From NCBI GenBank assembly GCA_934718275.1, contig CAKUZD010000001.1, forward strand, positions 276,087 to 340,086: 64,000 nt of DNA, written 5' to 3'. Below the pieces are notes generated by a model that did no database searches, was not told where the DNA came from, and saw nothing but the letters and a program-made list of their open reading frames with translations. The stretch comes from an uncultured Candidatus Melainabacteria bacterium (GTDB lineage Bacteria > Cyanobacteriota > Vampirovibrionia > Gastranaerophilales > Gastranaerophilaceae). Each line of letters begins with the position of its first letter. Positions within the stretch are counted from its first letter, which is position 1. A program made the translations under genes and the position numbers. This document shows, one piece after another, positions 44,120-51,442 of this stretch.

Positions 44120-44149
44120 ATTATAGTTTAATAATTGTTCAATTGTCAA
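44120..44149 (-). promoter_or_regulatory. arsR promoter with SmtB-type operator in the spacer
   Basis: On the minus strand TTGACA (44149-44144), 18 nt, TATAAT (44125-44120), GAGAGT, ATG. The spacer holds TTGAACAATTATTAA (44142-44128), close to the SmtB/ZiaR operator core TGAACAnTTATTCA. Repressor binding would block the polymerase directly. Confidence 0.75.
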
Positions 44150-44177
44150 ACTTTTGTAACAATAGCAAGCAGAATAC

Positions 44178-44207
44178 TTGACAATTGAATAGTTGTTCAA
44201 TTATAAT
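44178..44207 (+). promoter_or_regulatory. Efflux ATPase promoter with SmtB-type operator in the spacer
   Basis: TTGACA (44178-44183), 18 nt, TATAAT (44202-44207). AATTGAATAGTTGTTCAATT (44183-44202) is an almost perfect inverted repeat filling the spacer, matching the family operator. Mirror image of the arsR promoter. Confidence 0.8.
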
Positions 44208-44227
44208 ATTGATATAAAGAGGTTTAT

Positions 44228-46087
44228 ATGTGCGACCACAATCATGAAGAAGAAAATTTTACTATCCAATATGTAAAAATAGCAATTACAGTAATATTAT
44301 ACATAGGAATTGTGATTTTAAAGCCAGTTGGGTTATCAAAAATTTTACTCTTTTTCATAACATATTTAATTGCAGGCGGAGATGTTTTATTAAAAGCTAT
44401 AAAACACATCATTAAAGGGAAAATATTTGATGAAAATTTTTTGATGGCTATTGCAACAATTGGAGCATTTGCAATAGGTGAATACCCTGAAGCTGTAATG
44501 GTAATGGTTCTGTATCAAATTGGAGAAATTTTACAAGACAACGCGGTTGAAAAATCAAAAAAAGCAATATCTGAGCTAATGAATATTCGTTCTGATTATG
44601 CAAATGTTGAAATCAACGGAAAATTTGTAAAGAAAAATCCGGAAGATATAAAAATCGGTGACACAATCATTGTAAAATCCGGCGAAAAAATTCCTCTTGA
44701 CGGAATTATTATTGATGGTTCAGCTAGCATTGATACATCTGCATTAACCGGAGAAAGCATTCCTAGAGTATTTCAAAAAGGCGACAACGCGATTAGTGGT
44801 TGTATTAATACAGATGGACTTTTGACTATTAAAGTTAGTAAAGAATATGGTGATTCAACTGTTTCAAAAATTCTTGAACTTGTTGAACATGCAAGTTCTA
44901 AAAAAGCTAAGGCTGAAAATTTTATAACTAAATTTGCCAAATATTATACTCCTACAGTTGTTTTCGCAGCAGTAGCTTTAGCTGTAATCCCTCCATTAAT
45001 CATAAATGAAACCCAATTTTATATATGGTTTCAAAGAGCATTAACATTTCTTGTAATATCTTGTCCCTGCGCACTTGTAATATCTATTCCTTTAGGATTT
45101 TTTGCAGGTATAGGCGGAGCTTCAAGATGCGGGATTCTTATAAAAGGAGCATGCTACATTGAAGCATTATCGAAACCAAATACCGTTGCTTTTGATAAAA
45201 CAGGGACACTTACTAAGGGTAGTTTTAATGTAACATCTATCACCCCTGAAAATAACATAAGCCCCGAACATTTATTAGAAATTGCTGCTTACGCTGAAAA
45301 CTACTCAAATCATCCAATAGCAACTTCTATAAAAAAAGCATACAAAAAAGAAATTAATCCAAATGTAATAACTAACGTAAAAGAAATCGCCGGAAATGGG
45401 ATTTCTGCAGATATAAACGGAAGTCAAATACTTGTTGGAAACAATAAATTAATGCAAAGTTACAACATTAATACAGAAAAAACTTCTCATTCAGGAACAA
45501 TGATTTATATTGCAGAAAACCAAAAATATATTGGCAGCATTACAATTTCTGATGAAATCAAACCTGACTCCAAAGAGACAATAACACAATTAAACTCTAT
45601 GGGCACAAAAACTGTAATGCTTACAGGAGATAACTTTACCTCAGCCCAACATACTGCACTAGCAATTGGAATACAAAACGTATACTCGGAACTTTTACCG
45701 GCTCAAAAAGTAGAAAAACTTGAAGATTTAATAAATCTGCAACACAAAGGAAGCATCATTTTTGTTGGTGACGGAATTAATGATGCACCTGTACTAACCA
45801 GAGCAGATGTCGGGATTGCGATGGGAGGTTTGGGCTCTGATGCCGCGATAGAAGCTGCAGACGTTGTAATTATGGATGACAACCCACTCAAAGTTTCAAA
45901 AGCTATAAAAATATCTAAAAAAACAATGGCAATTGTTAAAGAAAACATTACTTTTGCACTTGGTATTAAAGCTATTTTTTTAATTTTGGGAGCATTAGGG
46001 ATTATCACAATGTGGGGAGCTGTATTTGCAGATGTTGGAGTAACTATTATTGCAATACTAAACTCATTAAGGACTCTAAAAGCATAA
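44228..46087 (+). CDS. zntA: P1B-type Zn2+/Cd2+ exporting ATPase
   Basis: 619 residues. No N-terminal HMA domain; instead a short metal-grabbing start MCDHNHEEE. Eight TM helices expected; actuator motif SALTGESIP, transmembrane CPC in VISCPCALVISIPLG, phosphorylation DKTGTLTKG, and hinge GDGINDAPVLTRADVGIAMG. The last TM has ADVGVTIIAILNSLRTL, with the Asp typical of Zn/Cd/Pb pumps. Exports toxic Zn/Cd from the cytoplasm, induced when the divergent ArsR releases its operator. RBS AGAGG. Confidence 0.93.
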   Translation: MCDHNHEEENFTIQYVKIAITVILYIGIVILKPVGLSKILLFFITYLIAGGDVLLKAIKHIIKGKIFDENFLMAIATIGAFAIGEYPEAVMVMVLYQIGEILQDNAVEKSKKAISELMNIRSDYANVEINGKFVKKNPEDIKIGDTIIVKSGEKIPLDGIIIDGSASIDTSALTGESIPRVFQKGDNAISGCINTDGLLTIKVSKEYGDSTVSKILELVEHASSKKAKAENFITKFAKYYTPTVVFAAVALAVIPPLIINETQFYIWFQRALTFLVISCPCALVISIPLGFFAGIGGASRCGILIKGACYIEALSKPNTVAFDKTGTLTKGSFNVTSITPENNISPEHLLEIAAYAENYSNHPIATSIKKAYKKEINPNVITNVKEIAGNGISADINGSQILVGNNKLMQSYNINTEKTSHSGTMIYIAENQKYIGSITISDEIKPDSKETITQLNSMGTKTVMLTGDNFTSAQHTALAIGIQNVYSELLPAQKVEKLEDLINLQHKGSIIFVGDGINDAPVLTRADVGIAMGGLGSDAAIEAADVVIMDDNPLKVSKAIKISKKTMAIVKENITFALGIKAIFLILGALGIITMWGAVFADVGVTIIAILNSLRTLKA

Positions 46088-46088
46088 T

Positions 46089-46790
46089 TTAGGTATTTTG
46101 TAATTTATTTTGCATAAACTTTTCATACAAGTCCATACGCTTCAACTTAGTTCGTTCAATACTTTTTTGATGACGAAACTCATTTATTTCTTTGTGATTA
46201 CCGTTTAGTAAAACTTCAGGAACTTTTAAACCTCGATATTCTCTCGGCTTTGTATAATGAGGATATTCAAGTAATCCATTTGAAAAACTGTCCTCATCAG
46301 CAGACTCTATTTTCCCTAAAGTTCCTTCTATTTTCCTGCTTACCGCATCAATCAAACAAAGAGCCGGTAATTCACCCCCGGTCAATACAAAATCTCCAAT
46401 TGAAATTTCTTTAGGCTTAATAATTTCTCTTATTCTTTCATCAAACCCCTCATAATGCCCACATAACATTACCACCTGCTCAAACTTTGCTAAATTGTTC
46501 ACAACTTTATCCGTTAATGGTTCTCCTTGAGGAGAAAGCATTACAGTAACTGAATTTTTACATCTTTCAATACTTTCATAAGCATCAACATAAGGTTGGG
46601 CCATTAAAACCATACCTGCCCCACCACCATAAGGAGTATCATCAACTTTTTTATGTTTATCCAAAGTATAATCTCTTGGATTTATCGTATTTACAGATAA
46701 TATTCTATTATCAATAGCTCGTTTTAAAATACTATATTTACAATAATTCTCCACCATCTCAGGAAACAGAGTAAGAACATCAAAAATCAT
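46089..46790 (-). CDS. trmD: tRNA (guanine-N1)-methyltransferase
   Basis: Methylates G37 of tRNAs, preventing frameshifts. 233 residues. SPOUT knot motifs DDTPYGGGAGMVL, VVMLCGHYEGFDERI and SIGDFVLTGGELPAL. It overlaps rimM by 4 bp. Convergent with the efflux ATPase with 1 bp between their stops. Confidence 0.97.
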   Translation of the reverse strand: MIFDVLTLFPEMVENYCKYSILKRAIDNRILSVNTINPRDYTLDKHKKVDDTPYGGGAGMVLMAQPYVDAYESIERCKNSVTVMLSPQGEPLTDKVVNNLAKFEQVVMLCGHYEGFDERIREIIKPKEISIGDFVLTGGELPALCLIDAVSRKIEGTLGKIESADEDSFSNGLLEYPHYTKPREYRGLKVPEVLLNGNHKEINEFRHQKSIERTKLKRMDLYEKFMQNKLQNT

Positions 46791-47299
46791 TCTATCAATC
46801 CCTCGATATTATTAATAATAATCTTCTTATCCTTAATACTAACATCAGTAACAATGGCTTTAACAAATGGAACTAAAACTACTTCTTTAGAATTTGTCTT
46901 TACAGACAATAAGTCACTCGCACCATTATTGGAAACCCCAACAACAAACCCTTTTTTTTGAGCATTTTGATCAAATACTTCTAACCCAACCAATTCGTCA
47001 ATTAGAAATTCGTCATCTTCCAAAGCTTCCCTAATAGTACTTTCTTCCACGTATAAAAAAGCACCTTTATACTCCATTAAATCATTAATAGAATTAATTC
47101 CTTCAAAGCAGACAAGTGCAATATTTTTGTGCAAACGAACACTTTTAATAGCTAACGGTAAATATTCATTATTTGATTTTACAAAAACTTTCTCAAGCGA
47201 ACAGAAAAAATCCGCCTGATTTTTAGTAAAACCAACCTTAGCTTCACCTTTTATCCCGTGAAAATTCAAAATTTTACCGACAGAAACATACTTTGCCAT
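46787..47299 (-). CDS. rimM: 16S rRNA processing protein RimM
   Basis: 170 residues: N-terminal RimM domain (VGKILNFHGIKGEAKV) and C-terminal PRC-barrel (LIDELVGLEVFDQNAQKKGFV, LVPFVKAIVTDVSI). Assists 30S head maturation with ribosomal protein S19. It lies 5 bp downstream of the zinc-ribbon gene. rpsP and the KH-domain gene that normally precede rimM-trmD are absent; rplS is not downstream either. Confidence 0.95.
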   Translation of the reverse strand: MAKYVSVGKILNFHGIKGEAKVGFTKNQADFFCSLEKVFVKSNNEYLPLAIKSVRLHKNIALVCFEGINSINDLMEYKGAFLYVEESTIREALEDDEFLIDELVGLEVFDQNAQKKGFVVGVSNNGASDLLSVKTNSKEVVLVPFVKAIVTDVSIKDKKIIINNIEGLIE

Positions 47300-47304
47300 A
47301 ACTA

Positions 47305-48423
47305 CTAAGCTTCCGGTACTTCTTCAACCTTTTTAGGTTTTCTTCCCCTTTTTGGCTTCGGAGCTTCTTCAACCGGTTGTTCTATTTCCACTTCGGCAGC
47401 AACCTCAGGAGTTTCTGCTTTAACTTCTTCTTTCTTAGGAGATTTTGTTTTTTTAGTTTCTTCTTCTTTTTGGTTCTTAAATTCTTCAGGTAAATCAGGT
47501 CTATCTTGATTCCATCTGTCAAGTCCCATTTGAGAGCGAATTAAACCAATACCAACATGTACTCTCCACTCATCCATTTTTAACTGAGCTGCAATTATCT
47601 TATGACATCCGATTGGAGGTAATGGTAATAATGGCTCATATAAATTCTTAATAGCAAAAAGCTGGTCCGGAGAAATTGCTAATTTACGTTTTGGGAAAGG
47701 CAATTTTGGAAGCATCATTTTTTGTCTGACAAGATTTATCCCAAAGAAAACCTTTCTTGGTTCTAAACCGATTTTTTCACCAATAACTTCATGGCAATCA
47801 GGATTTGGCAACGGCAACATAGATTTGTACAACAATTCAATTTGTTCTAATTGTTCTTTACTTACTAATAATTGCTTAGGAGCTTTTCTTTGTTGTGGAC
47901 GTCTGCTAAAATTATTGTTCCTGTTAAATCCACCACCTTGCGGTCTTCTGTTTTGATAACCGCCTTGATTATTATAGGATCTTTGAGGCCTGTTATTCCC
48001 ATAACCGCCTTGACTGCGATTATAACCGCCATTGTTATAATTATTATTGTAACCACCCTGACGATTATTACTGTATCCGCCTTGATTACGATTATAGCCA
48101 CCTTGTTGTCTATTATTGTAACCACCGTTTTGTCTGTTTTGATAACCGCCTTGGTTGTTATACGACCTTTGTGGTCTGTTATATCTTTGTTGAGGTTCGT
48201 AGTTTCCTCCAGCACTATAATAGCGAGGAGCTTCCTCCGTACCACCTGCACTATAACCTGTTAAATGTTGCGTTTTTTCTTCCGCAGTATCTTCTACTGC
48301 ATCTGTTGTCGATGGAGAAACCATCATTTTTTTATCAGGATACAAGCAGTCCGGACAAATAACTCTTTTGGGGTTTTTTGTTTCAAACTCACGACCGCAT
48401 TTGATACACTTGTTTACATACAT
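47305..48423 (-). CDS. Zinc-ribbon protein with prion-like Gly/Asn/Tyr/Arg region and tandem 60-residue domains
   Basis: 372 residues in four parts. (1) A zinc ribbon at 6-26 with CIKC and CPDC. (2) A disordered region, about 57-180, of GGYNNRQ/GGYQNR-type repeats rich in Gly, Asn, Tyr, Gln and Arg, including a duplicated block starting NRPQRSYNNQGG. (3) Two tandem domains (about 185-245 and 246-306) sharing LYxxxLPLPxxxCHxxI, GIxLxRxxM. (4) An acidic/basic tail ending in AT-hook-like KPKRGRKPKK. This is the composition of RNA-binding condensate-forming proteins. Translation-linked context (rimM, trmD) supports an RNA role. No known family recognised. Confidence 0.82.
   Translation of the reverse strand: MYVNKCIKCGREFETKNPKRVICPDCLYPDKKMMVSPSTTDAVEDTAEEKTQHLTGYSAGGTEEAPRYYSAGGNYEPQQRYNRPQRSYNNQGGYQNRQNGGYNNRQQGGYNRNQGGYSNNRQGGYNNNYNNGGYNRSQGGYGNNRPQRSYNNQGGYQNRRPQGGGFNRNNNFSRRPQQRKAPKQLLVSKEQLEQIELLYKSMLPLPNPDCHEVIGEKIGLEPRKVFFGINLVRQKMMLPKLPFPKRKLAISPDQLFAIKNLYEPLLPLPPIGCHKIIAAQLKMDEWRVHVGIGLIRSQMGLDRWNQDRPDLPEEFKNQKEEETKKTKSPKKEEVKAETPEVAAEVEIEQPVEEAPKPKRGRKPKKVEEVPEA
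47930..48185 (-). repeat. Degenerate tandem DNA repeats encoding GGYNNRQ units
   Basis: Many imperfect units of about 21-27 bases (for example ATAACCGCCTTG and variants on the plus strand) encode the Gly/Tyr/Asn region. Repeat number could vary by slippage or recombination. This is protein-coding repeat, not a CRISPR array: units are unequal and there are no unique spacers. Confidence 0.75.
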
Positions 48424-48577
48424 AATAAAAGCCTCTTAATTAAAAAATAACGTAATTCCGGGTTAATAATATTTAATAAAGTAAAAAATTCTCCTCAGTA
48501 ATAAAAAATCGATTTCTAACTCTATATTAACATGCATATTATAACATGCTTTTTAAAATATTGCAACTGGCATGAAT

Positions 48578-48925
48578 TTATTCAATCAAATCAATAAAGC
48601 TGTTGACTTTTTTAAGGTTGCTTTTAGACATAACATTCAATTTTGAGTTAATTTGATAAATCAAAGAACTTTTTCCTACATCAATCCGATAAGTGGAATT
48701 GTCAAAAAAATAACTTATAGGGACACAAAATACATTTGCAATAATTTCCATAGTTTCGGCAGATGGTCTGTATTTACCGTCCTCAGCTCTTGCAATAGTC
48801 CTTCTGTCCAATCCGACTTTTTCGGCAAATTGTTCTTGTGTTAATTTATTAGCACGTCTTAACATGAGGATTTTATCCGCAATATGACGGGTAGTTTGCA
48901 AGCATTTTGATTGAATATTTTCCAT
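48578..48925 (-). CDS. XRE-family helix-turn-helix regulator
   Basis: 115 residues. HTH domain at about 17-70: ADKILMLRRANKLTQEQFAEKVGLDRRTIARAEDGKYRPS, followed by MEIIANVFCVPISYFFD, typical of Cro/C1-type regulators, and a short C-terminal helix region. No ribosome site; a -10-like TAATCT ends 6 nt before the ATG, so it may be leaderless. Target unknown; the nearest divergent unit is the cassette at 49139. Confidence 0.88.
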   Translation of the reverse strand: MENIQSKCLQTTRHIADKILMLRRANKLTQEQFAEKVGLDRRTIARAEDGKYRPSAETMEIIANVFCVPISYFFDNSTYRIDVGKSSLIYQINSKLNVMSKSNLKKVNSFIDLIE

Positions 48926-49084
48926 ATAGATAGATTAGCAACTTAATCTGTAAATTACTATGTAAAGATTTTGCGTATATATAATATTCTGTCATATTAA
49001 AAGTGATATTAATAATCTTGTAAGCCAAACACAATAACATATATTAGCATTATTAAGATTTGTAAATGTATTCTAAATTCACTG

Positions 49085-49117
49085 CAATTTTTATCTCACA
49101 AAATACTTTATATATAA
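49085..49117 (+). promoter_or_regulatory. Bipartite promoter-like element, site 7
   Basis: GCAATT with CAATT at 49085, AAAATAC at 49100-49106, TTTATATATAA after it. Offset 15 as elsewhere. Ends 22 nt before the ATG at 49139, with AAGGAGG as ribosome site. Confidence 0.6.
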
Positions 49118-49138
49118 GTAATCAAAAAGGAGGATATT

Positions 49139-49627
49139 ATGGCATTTTTTGACGGACCACAATTAGGAGCTCCACAAATGAATCCAAACGCGTATGCACA
49201 AGTGTATGCAAAAGAAAACGGCATCAGCATTGATGAGGCAAAAGCTCAATTAAGAGCAAAATTCGGCGACCCGCAAAAACCAAATTCAACTTTTGCACCA
49301 GAGCCGCAAAATATTCCAAGAGATGCAATCGGACCTGTTTTTACTTATCGCACAGACGGAACAAATTATAATTATAATCCAACTGATTTTAGTATGCAGA
49401 CTCCTCAAGATATGGAAAAACTTGTCAGAAATGAAGCAAAGCGGAACGGAATGTCTGAACAGGATTTTGCATTAGAATTAGGACTTCCGCCACGCGAAAA
49501 AGAAGATAAAAGCGAAATACTTAAAAGATTAGGAGTTCCGCAGGAGATTATTGATAAAGGAGATGATGCAATAAGAAAATACGCTTATGAGCATGATATT
49601 GATTTACCTGCAAAAGAAAGAAAATAA
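49139..49627 (+). CDS. Soluble protein of unknown function
   Basis: 162 residues, Pro/Asp/Glu-rich, no signal peptide or TM segment. Two similar helical patches may be internal repeats: YAQVYAKENGISIDEAKAQL (about 17-36) and LVRNEAKRNGMSEQDFALEL (about 100-119), both of the form xxNGxSxxxxxxxL. A third helix has EILKRLGVPQEIIDKGDDA. No family recognised. First gene of a two-gene cassette. Confidence 0.7.
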   Translation: MAFFDGPQLGAPQMNPNAYAQVYAKENGISIDEAKAQLRAKFGDPQKPNSTFAPEPQNIPRDAIGPVFTYRTDGTNYNYNPTDFSMQTPQDMEKLVRNEAKRNGMSEQDFALELGLPPREKEDKSEILKRLGVPQEIIDKGDDAIRKYAYEHDIDLPAKERK

Positions 49628-49630
49628 TTA

Positions 49631-49646
49631 AGGGGGCATTTGCCCC
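49631..49646 (+). other. GC-rich intercistronic hairpin
   Basis: GGGGGC-ATTT-GCCCCC between the two cassette genes, 4 nt past the stop and with no T-run. It may set relative expression or mRNA stability. Confidence 0.5.
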
Positions 49647-49671
49647 CACCAAGTTTTAAGGAGAGTATAAT

Positions 49672-50013
49672 ATGACAGAAAAATTTGAAGATCATCCGTT
49701 AAATCCGCCTGAGATTCCAGAAAAAACATTTTCATTTGACTCATTTGTAGAATGCAAAGATTTGCCCTGTTATAAAAAATTAACCGCAGGAATAGGTGTT
49801 AATTTGCCATTTCCTAGTGACAGCACAAAAGTTACATTAGGAGCAGCAGCTCGTGTAAGTGTTTTCAACACCCCCAAAGGCACAAAAGTGACAAAAGGAG
49901 TTTTACCCGCATTGAAAGTAACTCAAGAATTGGGAAAAAACGCACAACTTATGGCTCGAATATCGCCATCACCATCAGAATTTGCAAGAATTGGTGTTCA
50001 ATTAAAGTTTTAA
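49672..50013 (+). CDS. Small protein of unknown function
   Basis: 113 residues. N-terminus is Pro-rich and acidic (FEDHPLNPPEIPEKTF); the rest is beta-like, with LTAGIGVNLPFPSD, VTLGAAARVSVF, LPALKVTQELGKNAQLMARISP and RIGVQLKF, alternating as in small beta-barrels. No signal peptide. RBS AAGGAGAG. Ends 1 bp from dtd on the other strand. Confidence 0.65.
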   Translation: MTEKFEDHPLNPPEIPEKTFSFDSFVECKDLPCYKKLTAGIGVNLPFPSDSTKVTLGAAARVSVFNTPKGTKVTKGVLPALKVTQELGKNAQLMARISPSPSEFARIGVQLKF

Positions 50014-50014
50014 A

Positions 50015-50452
50015 CTATTTCTCTAGCATAAATGTCACAGGCCCATCATTAATCAATTCCACATCCATCATTGTCCGAAATTTTCCGGTCTTTACTGAAA
50101 TATTTTTATTTTTTAATAATTCGACAAAATATTCATACAACTTCACTGCAAGCTCCGGAGAAGCTGCATTATCAAAAGATGGGCGCGTACCCTTTTTACA
50201 ATCTCCACAAAGAGTAAACTGAGAAACTACCAATATTTCACCGGAAACATCCACAACAGAAAAATTCATTTTATCATTTGTGTCCTCAAATATTCTTAAT
50301 TTCGCAATTTTTTCTACTAATTTTTCTGCATTTTCATACTCGTCACCCTTTTCAACACCTAAAAATACAAGAATCCCCTTATTTATTTCTGAAATTTTTT
50401 CACCCTCAACTGTAACAGATGCGCGTTTTACTCTTTGAATAAGTGCTTTCAA
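50015..50452 (-). CDS. dtd: D-aminoacyl-tRNA deacylase
   Basis: Hydrolyses D-aminoacyl-tRNA and Gly-tRNA-Ala. 145 residues. Motifs SQFTLCGDCKKGTRPSF and the cis-Pro loop NDGPVTFMLEK near the C-terminus. It starts with TTG at 50452, directly after the TAA of the AbrB-like gene, with GAGGAT upstream; the two are translationally coupled. Confidence 0.94.
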   Translation of the reverse strand: MKALIQRVKRASVTVEGEKISEINKGILVFLGVEKGDEYENAEKLVEKIAKLRIFEDTNDKMNFSVVDVSGEILVVSQFTLCGDCKKGTRPSFDNAASPELAVKLYEYFVELLKNKNISVKTGKFRTMMDVELINDGPVTFMLEK

Positions 50453-50620
50453 TTATTTATCCTCATTTTCTTTCTTTTCTACTTTTTTTATTTTCAAAAC
50501 ATCATTTTCAATTTGCATTTCAACGGTATCATTTTCAGGATCAATTTTTAAAAGTTCAATTATTACCTTTGGCAGAAACAATGACCAACCATTACCTGCT
50601 CTAAACAATTTTCTTTCCAT
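50453..50620 (-). CDS. Tiny AbrB/SpoVT-type swapped-hairpin DNA-binding protein
   Basis: 55 residues: MERKLFRAGNGWSLFLPKVI, then LLKIDPENDTVEMQIENDVLKIKK and a Lys/Glu tail. GNGWSLFLPK...LL matches the AbrB/MazE-type N-terminal pattern. RBS AATGGTAAAATG is weak: AGGTAA lies just before the ATG. Upstream lie three copies of CATGTTATAAA/TTTATAACATG that could be its operators. Coupled to dtd. Confidence 0.72.
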   Translation of the reverse strand: MERKLFRAGNGWSLFLPKVIIELLKIDPENDTVEMQIENDVLKIKKVEKKENEDK

Positions 50621-50649
50621 TTTACCTCATAATAAAAATTTTTAACACG

Positions 50650-50729
50650 TTTATAACATGTACTTTACAAAAGAAAAAATATAAGATATATTTTAATTAG
50701 TTAGTATTATGTTATAAACATGTTATAAA
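50650..50729. promoter_or_regulatory. Three copies of an 11-bp motif between AbrB-like gene and prepilin
   Basis: TTTATAACATG at 50650-50660, TATGTTATAAA at 50708-50718 and CATGTTATAAA at 50719-50729 (the last two in direct tandem). Candidate binding sites for the adjacent AbrB-like protein, covering the prepilin leader and the region just behind the AbrB-like start. Confidence 0.45.
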
Positions 50730-50738
50730 GGAGAAAAC

Positions 50739-51440
50739 ATGAAGCAGGAGATTAGATTAGCAGAATGCTCTACACAAACACCTTCTCATATTAATTACCG
50801 CAAAACGGCATTCACAATGTCAGAAGTATTAATTACACTTGGAATAATTGGAGTAGTTGCAGCAATAACAATGCCATCATTAATAAATGAAACTCTAAGA
50901 AAACAAGATGGAGTAAAATTAAAGAAATTTTACAGTGTAATGCAACAGGCTATAATAATGTCTGAAAAAGATAATGGTACCGCAGCAGATTGGCAACAAC
51001 CCGCTGCAATTAGAGATGAAAACGGAGAAATTTTAGACAGTAATCCAGAAGCAACTCTTGCATTTTTTAATCAATACTTAGCTCCTTATATAAAAACAAT
51101 AAAAACACAGCAAAATGCTTCCCCAATGATTACGTTTGTCGATGGCAGCACTATTAATATGTCTAAAGGAAATTGTATAGATTTTGGATTTGATTTAAAC
51201 GGAAATAAACAACCAAACCAATATGGCAGAGACAAGTTTGATTTTTTAATTTGTGATAGCAACTATAACGAACAATATTTAGGTAAAGATAAATATTTTG
51301 GACCGCACAGTCAAGCTGAATTAACCAAACAAGGAAGAAACAGAGTTCTGCAAATATGTAAAACTAAACCTCAAACCTGTGGGGTACTTTTATTAATAGA
51401 CAATTTTGAATTCAAAAAAGATTATCCGCACAAAAGATAA
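50739..51440 (+). CDS. Type IV prepilin-like protein (pseudopilin)
   Basis: 233 residues. Prepilin site after Ala24: KTA/FTMSEVLITLGIIGVVAA, Glu at +5, hydrophobic helix to about 48. The mature domain has several cysteines and FGFDLNGNKQPNQYGRDKFDF-like DFGFDLNGNKQPNQYGRDKF, the same DxNGxxxPNxxGxDxF motif as the prepilin at 37619, so they are paralogues. RBS AAAGGAG. Promoter region carries the 11-bp motif repeats. Confidence 0.88.
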   Translation: MKQEIRLAECSTQTPSHINYRKTAFTMSEVLITLGIIGVVAAITMPSLINETLRKQDGVKLKKFYSVMQQAIIMSEKDNGTAADWQQPAAIRDENGEILDSNPEATLAFFNQYLAPYIKTIKTQQNASPMITFVDGSTINMSKGNCIDFGFDLNGNKQPNQYGRDKFDFLICDSNYNEQYLGKDKYFGPHSQAELTKQGRNRVLQICKTKPQTCGVLLLIDNFEFKKDYPHKR

Positions 51441-51442
51441 AA

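Noticed and set aside
47930..48185. Possible CRISPR-like array
   Set aside because: Units are contiguous, unequal and in frame with a protein; there are no spacers and no cas genes.
47865..48264. Long ORFs overlapping the Gly/Tyr/Asn repeats on both strands
   Set aside because: By-products of the low-complexity coding repeat; no start signals and Ile/Thr/Val repetitive translations.
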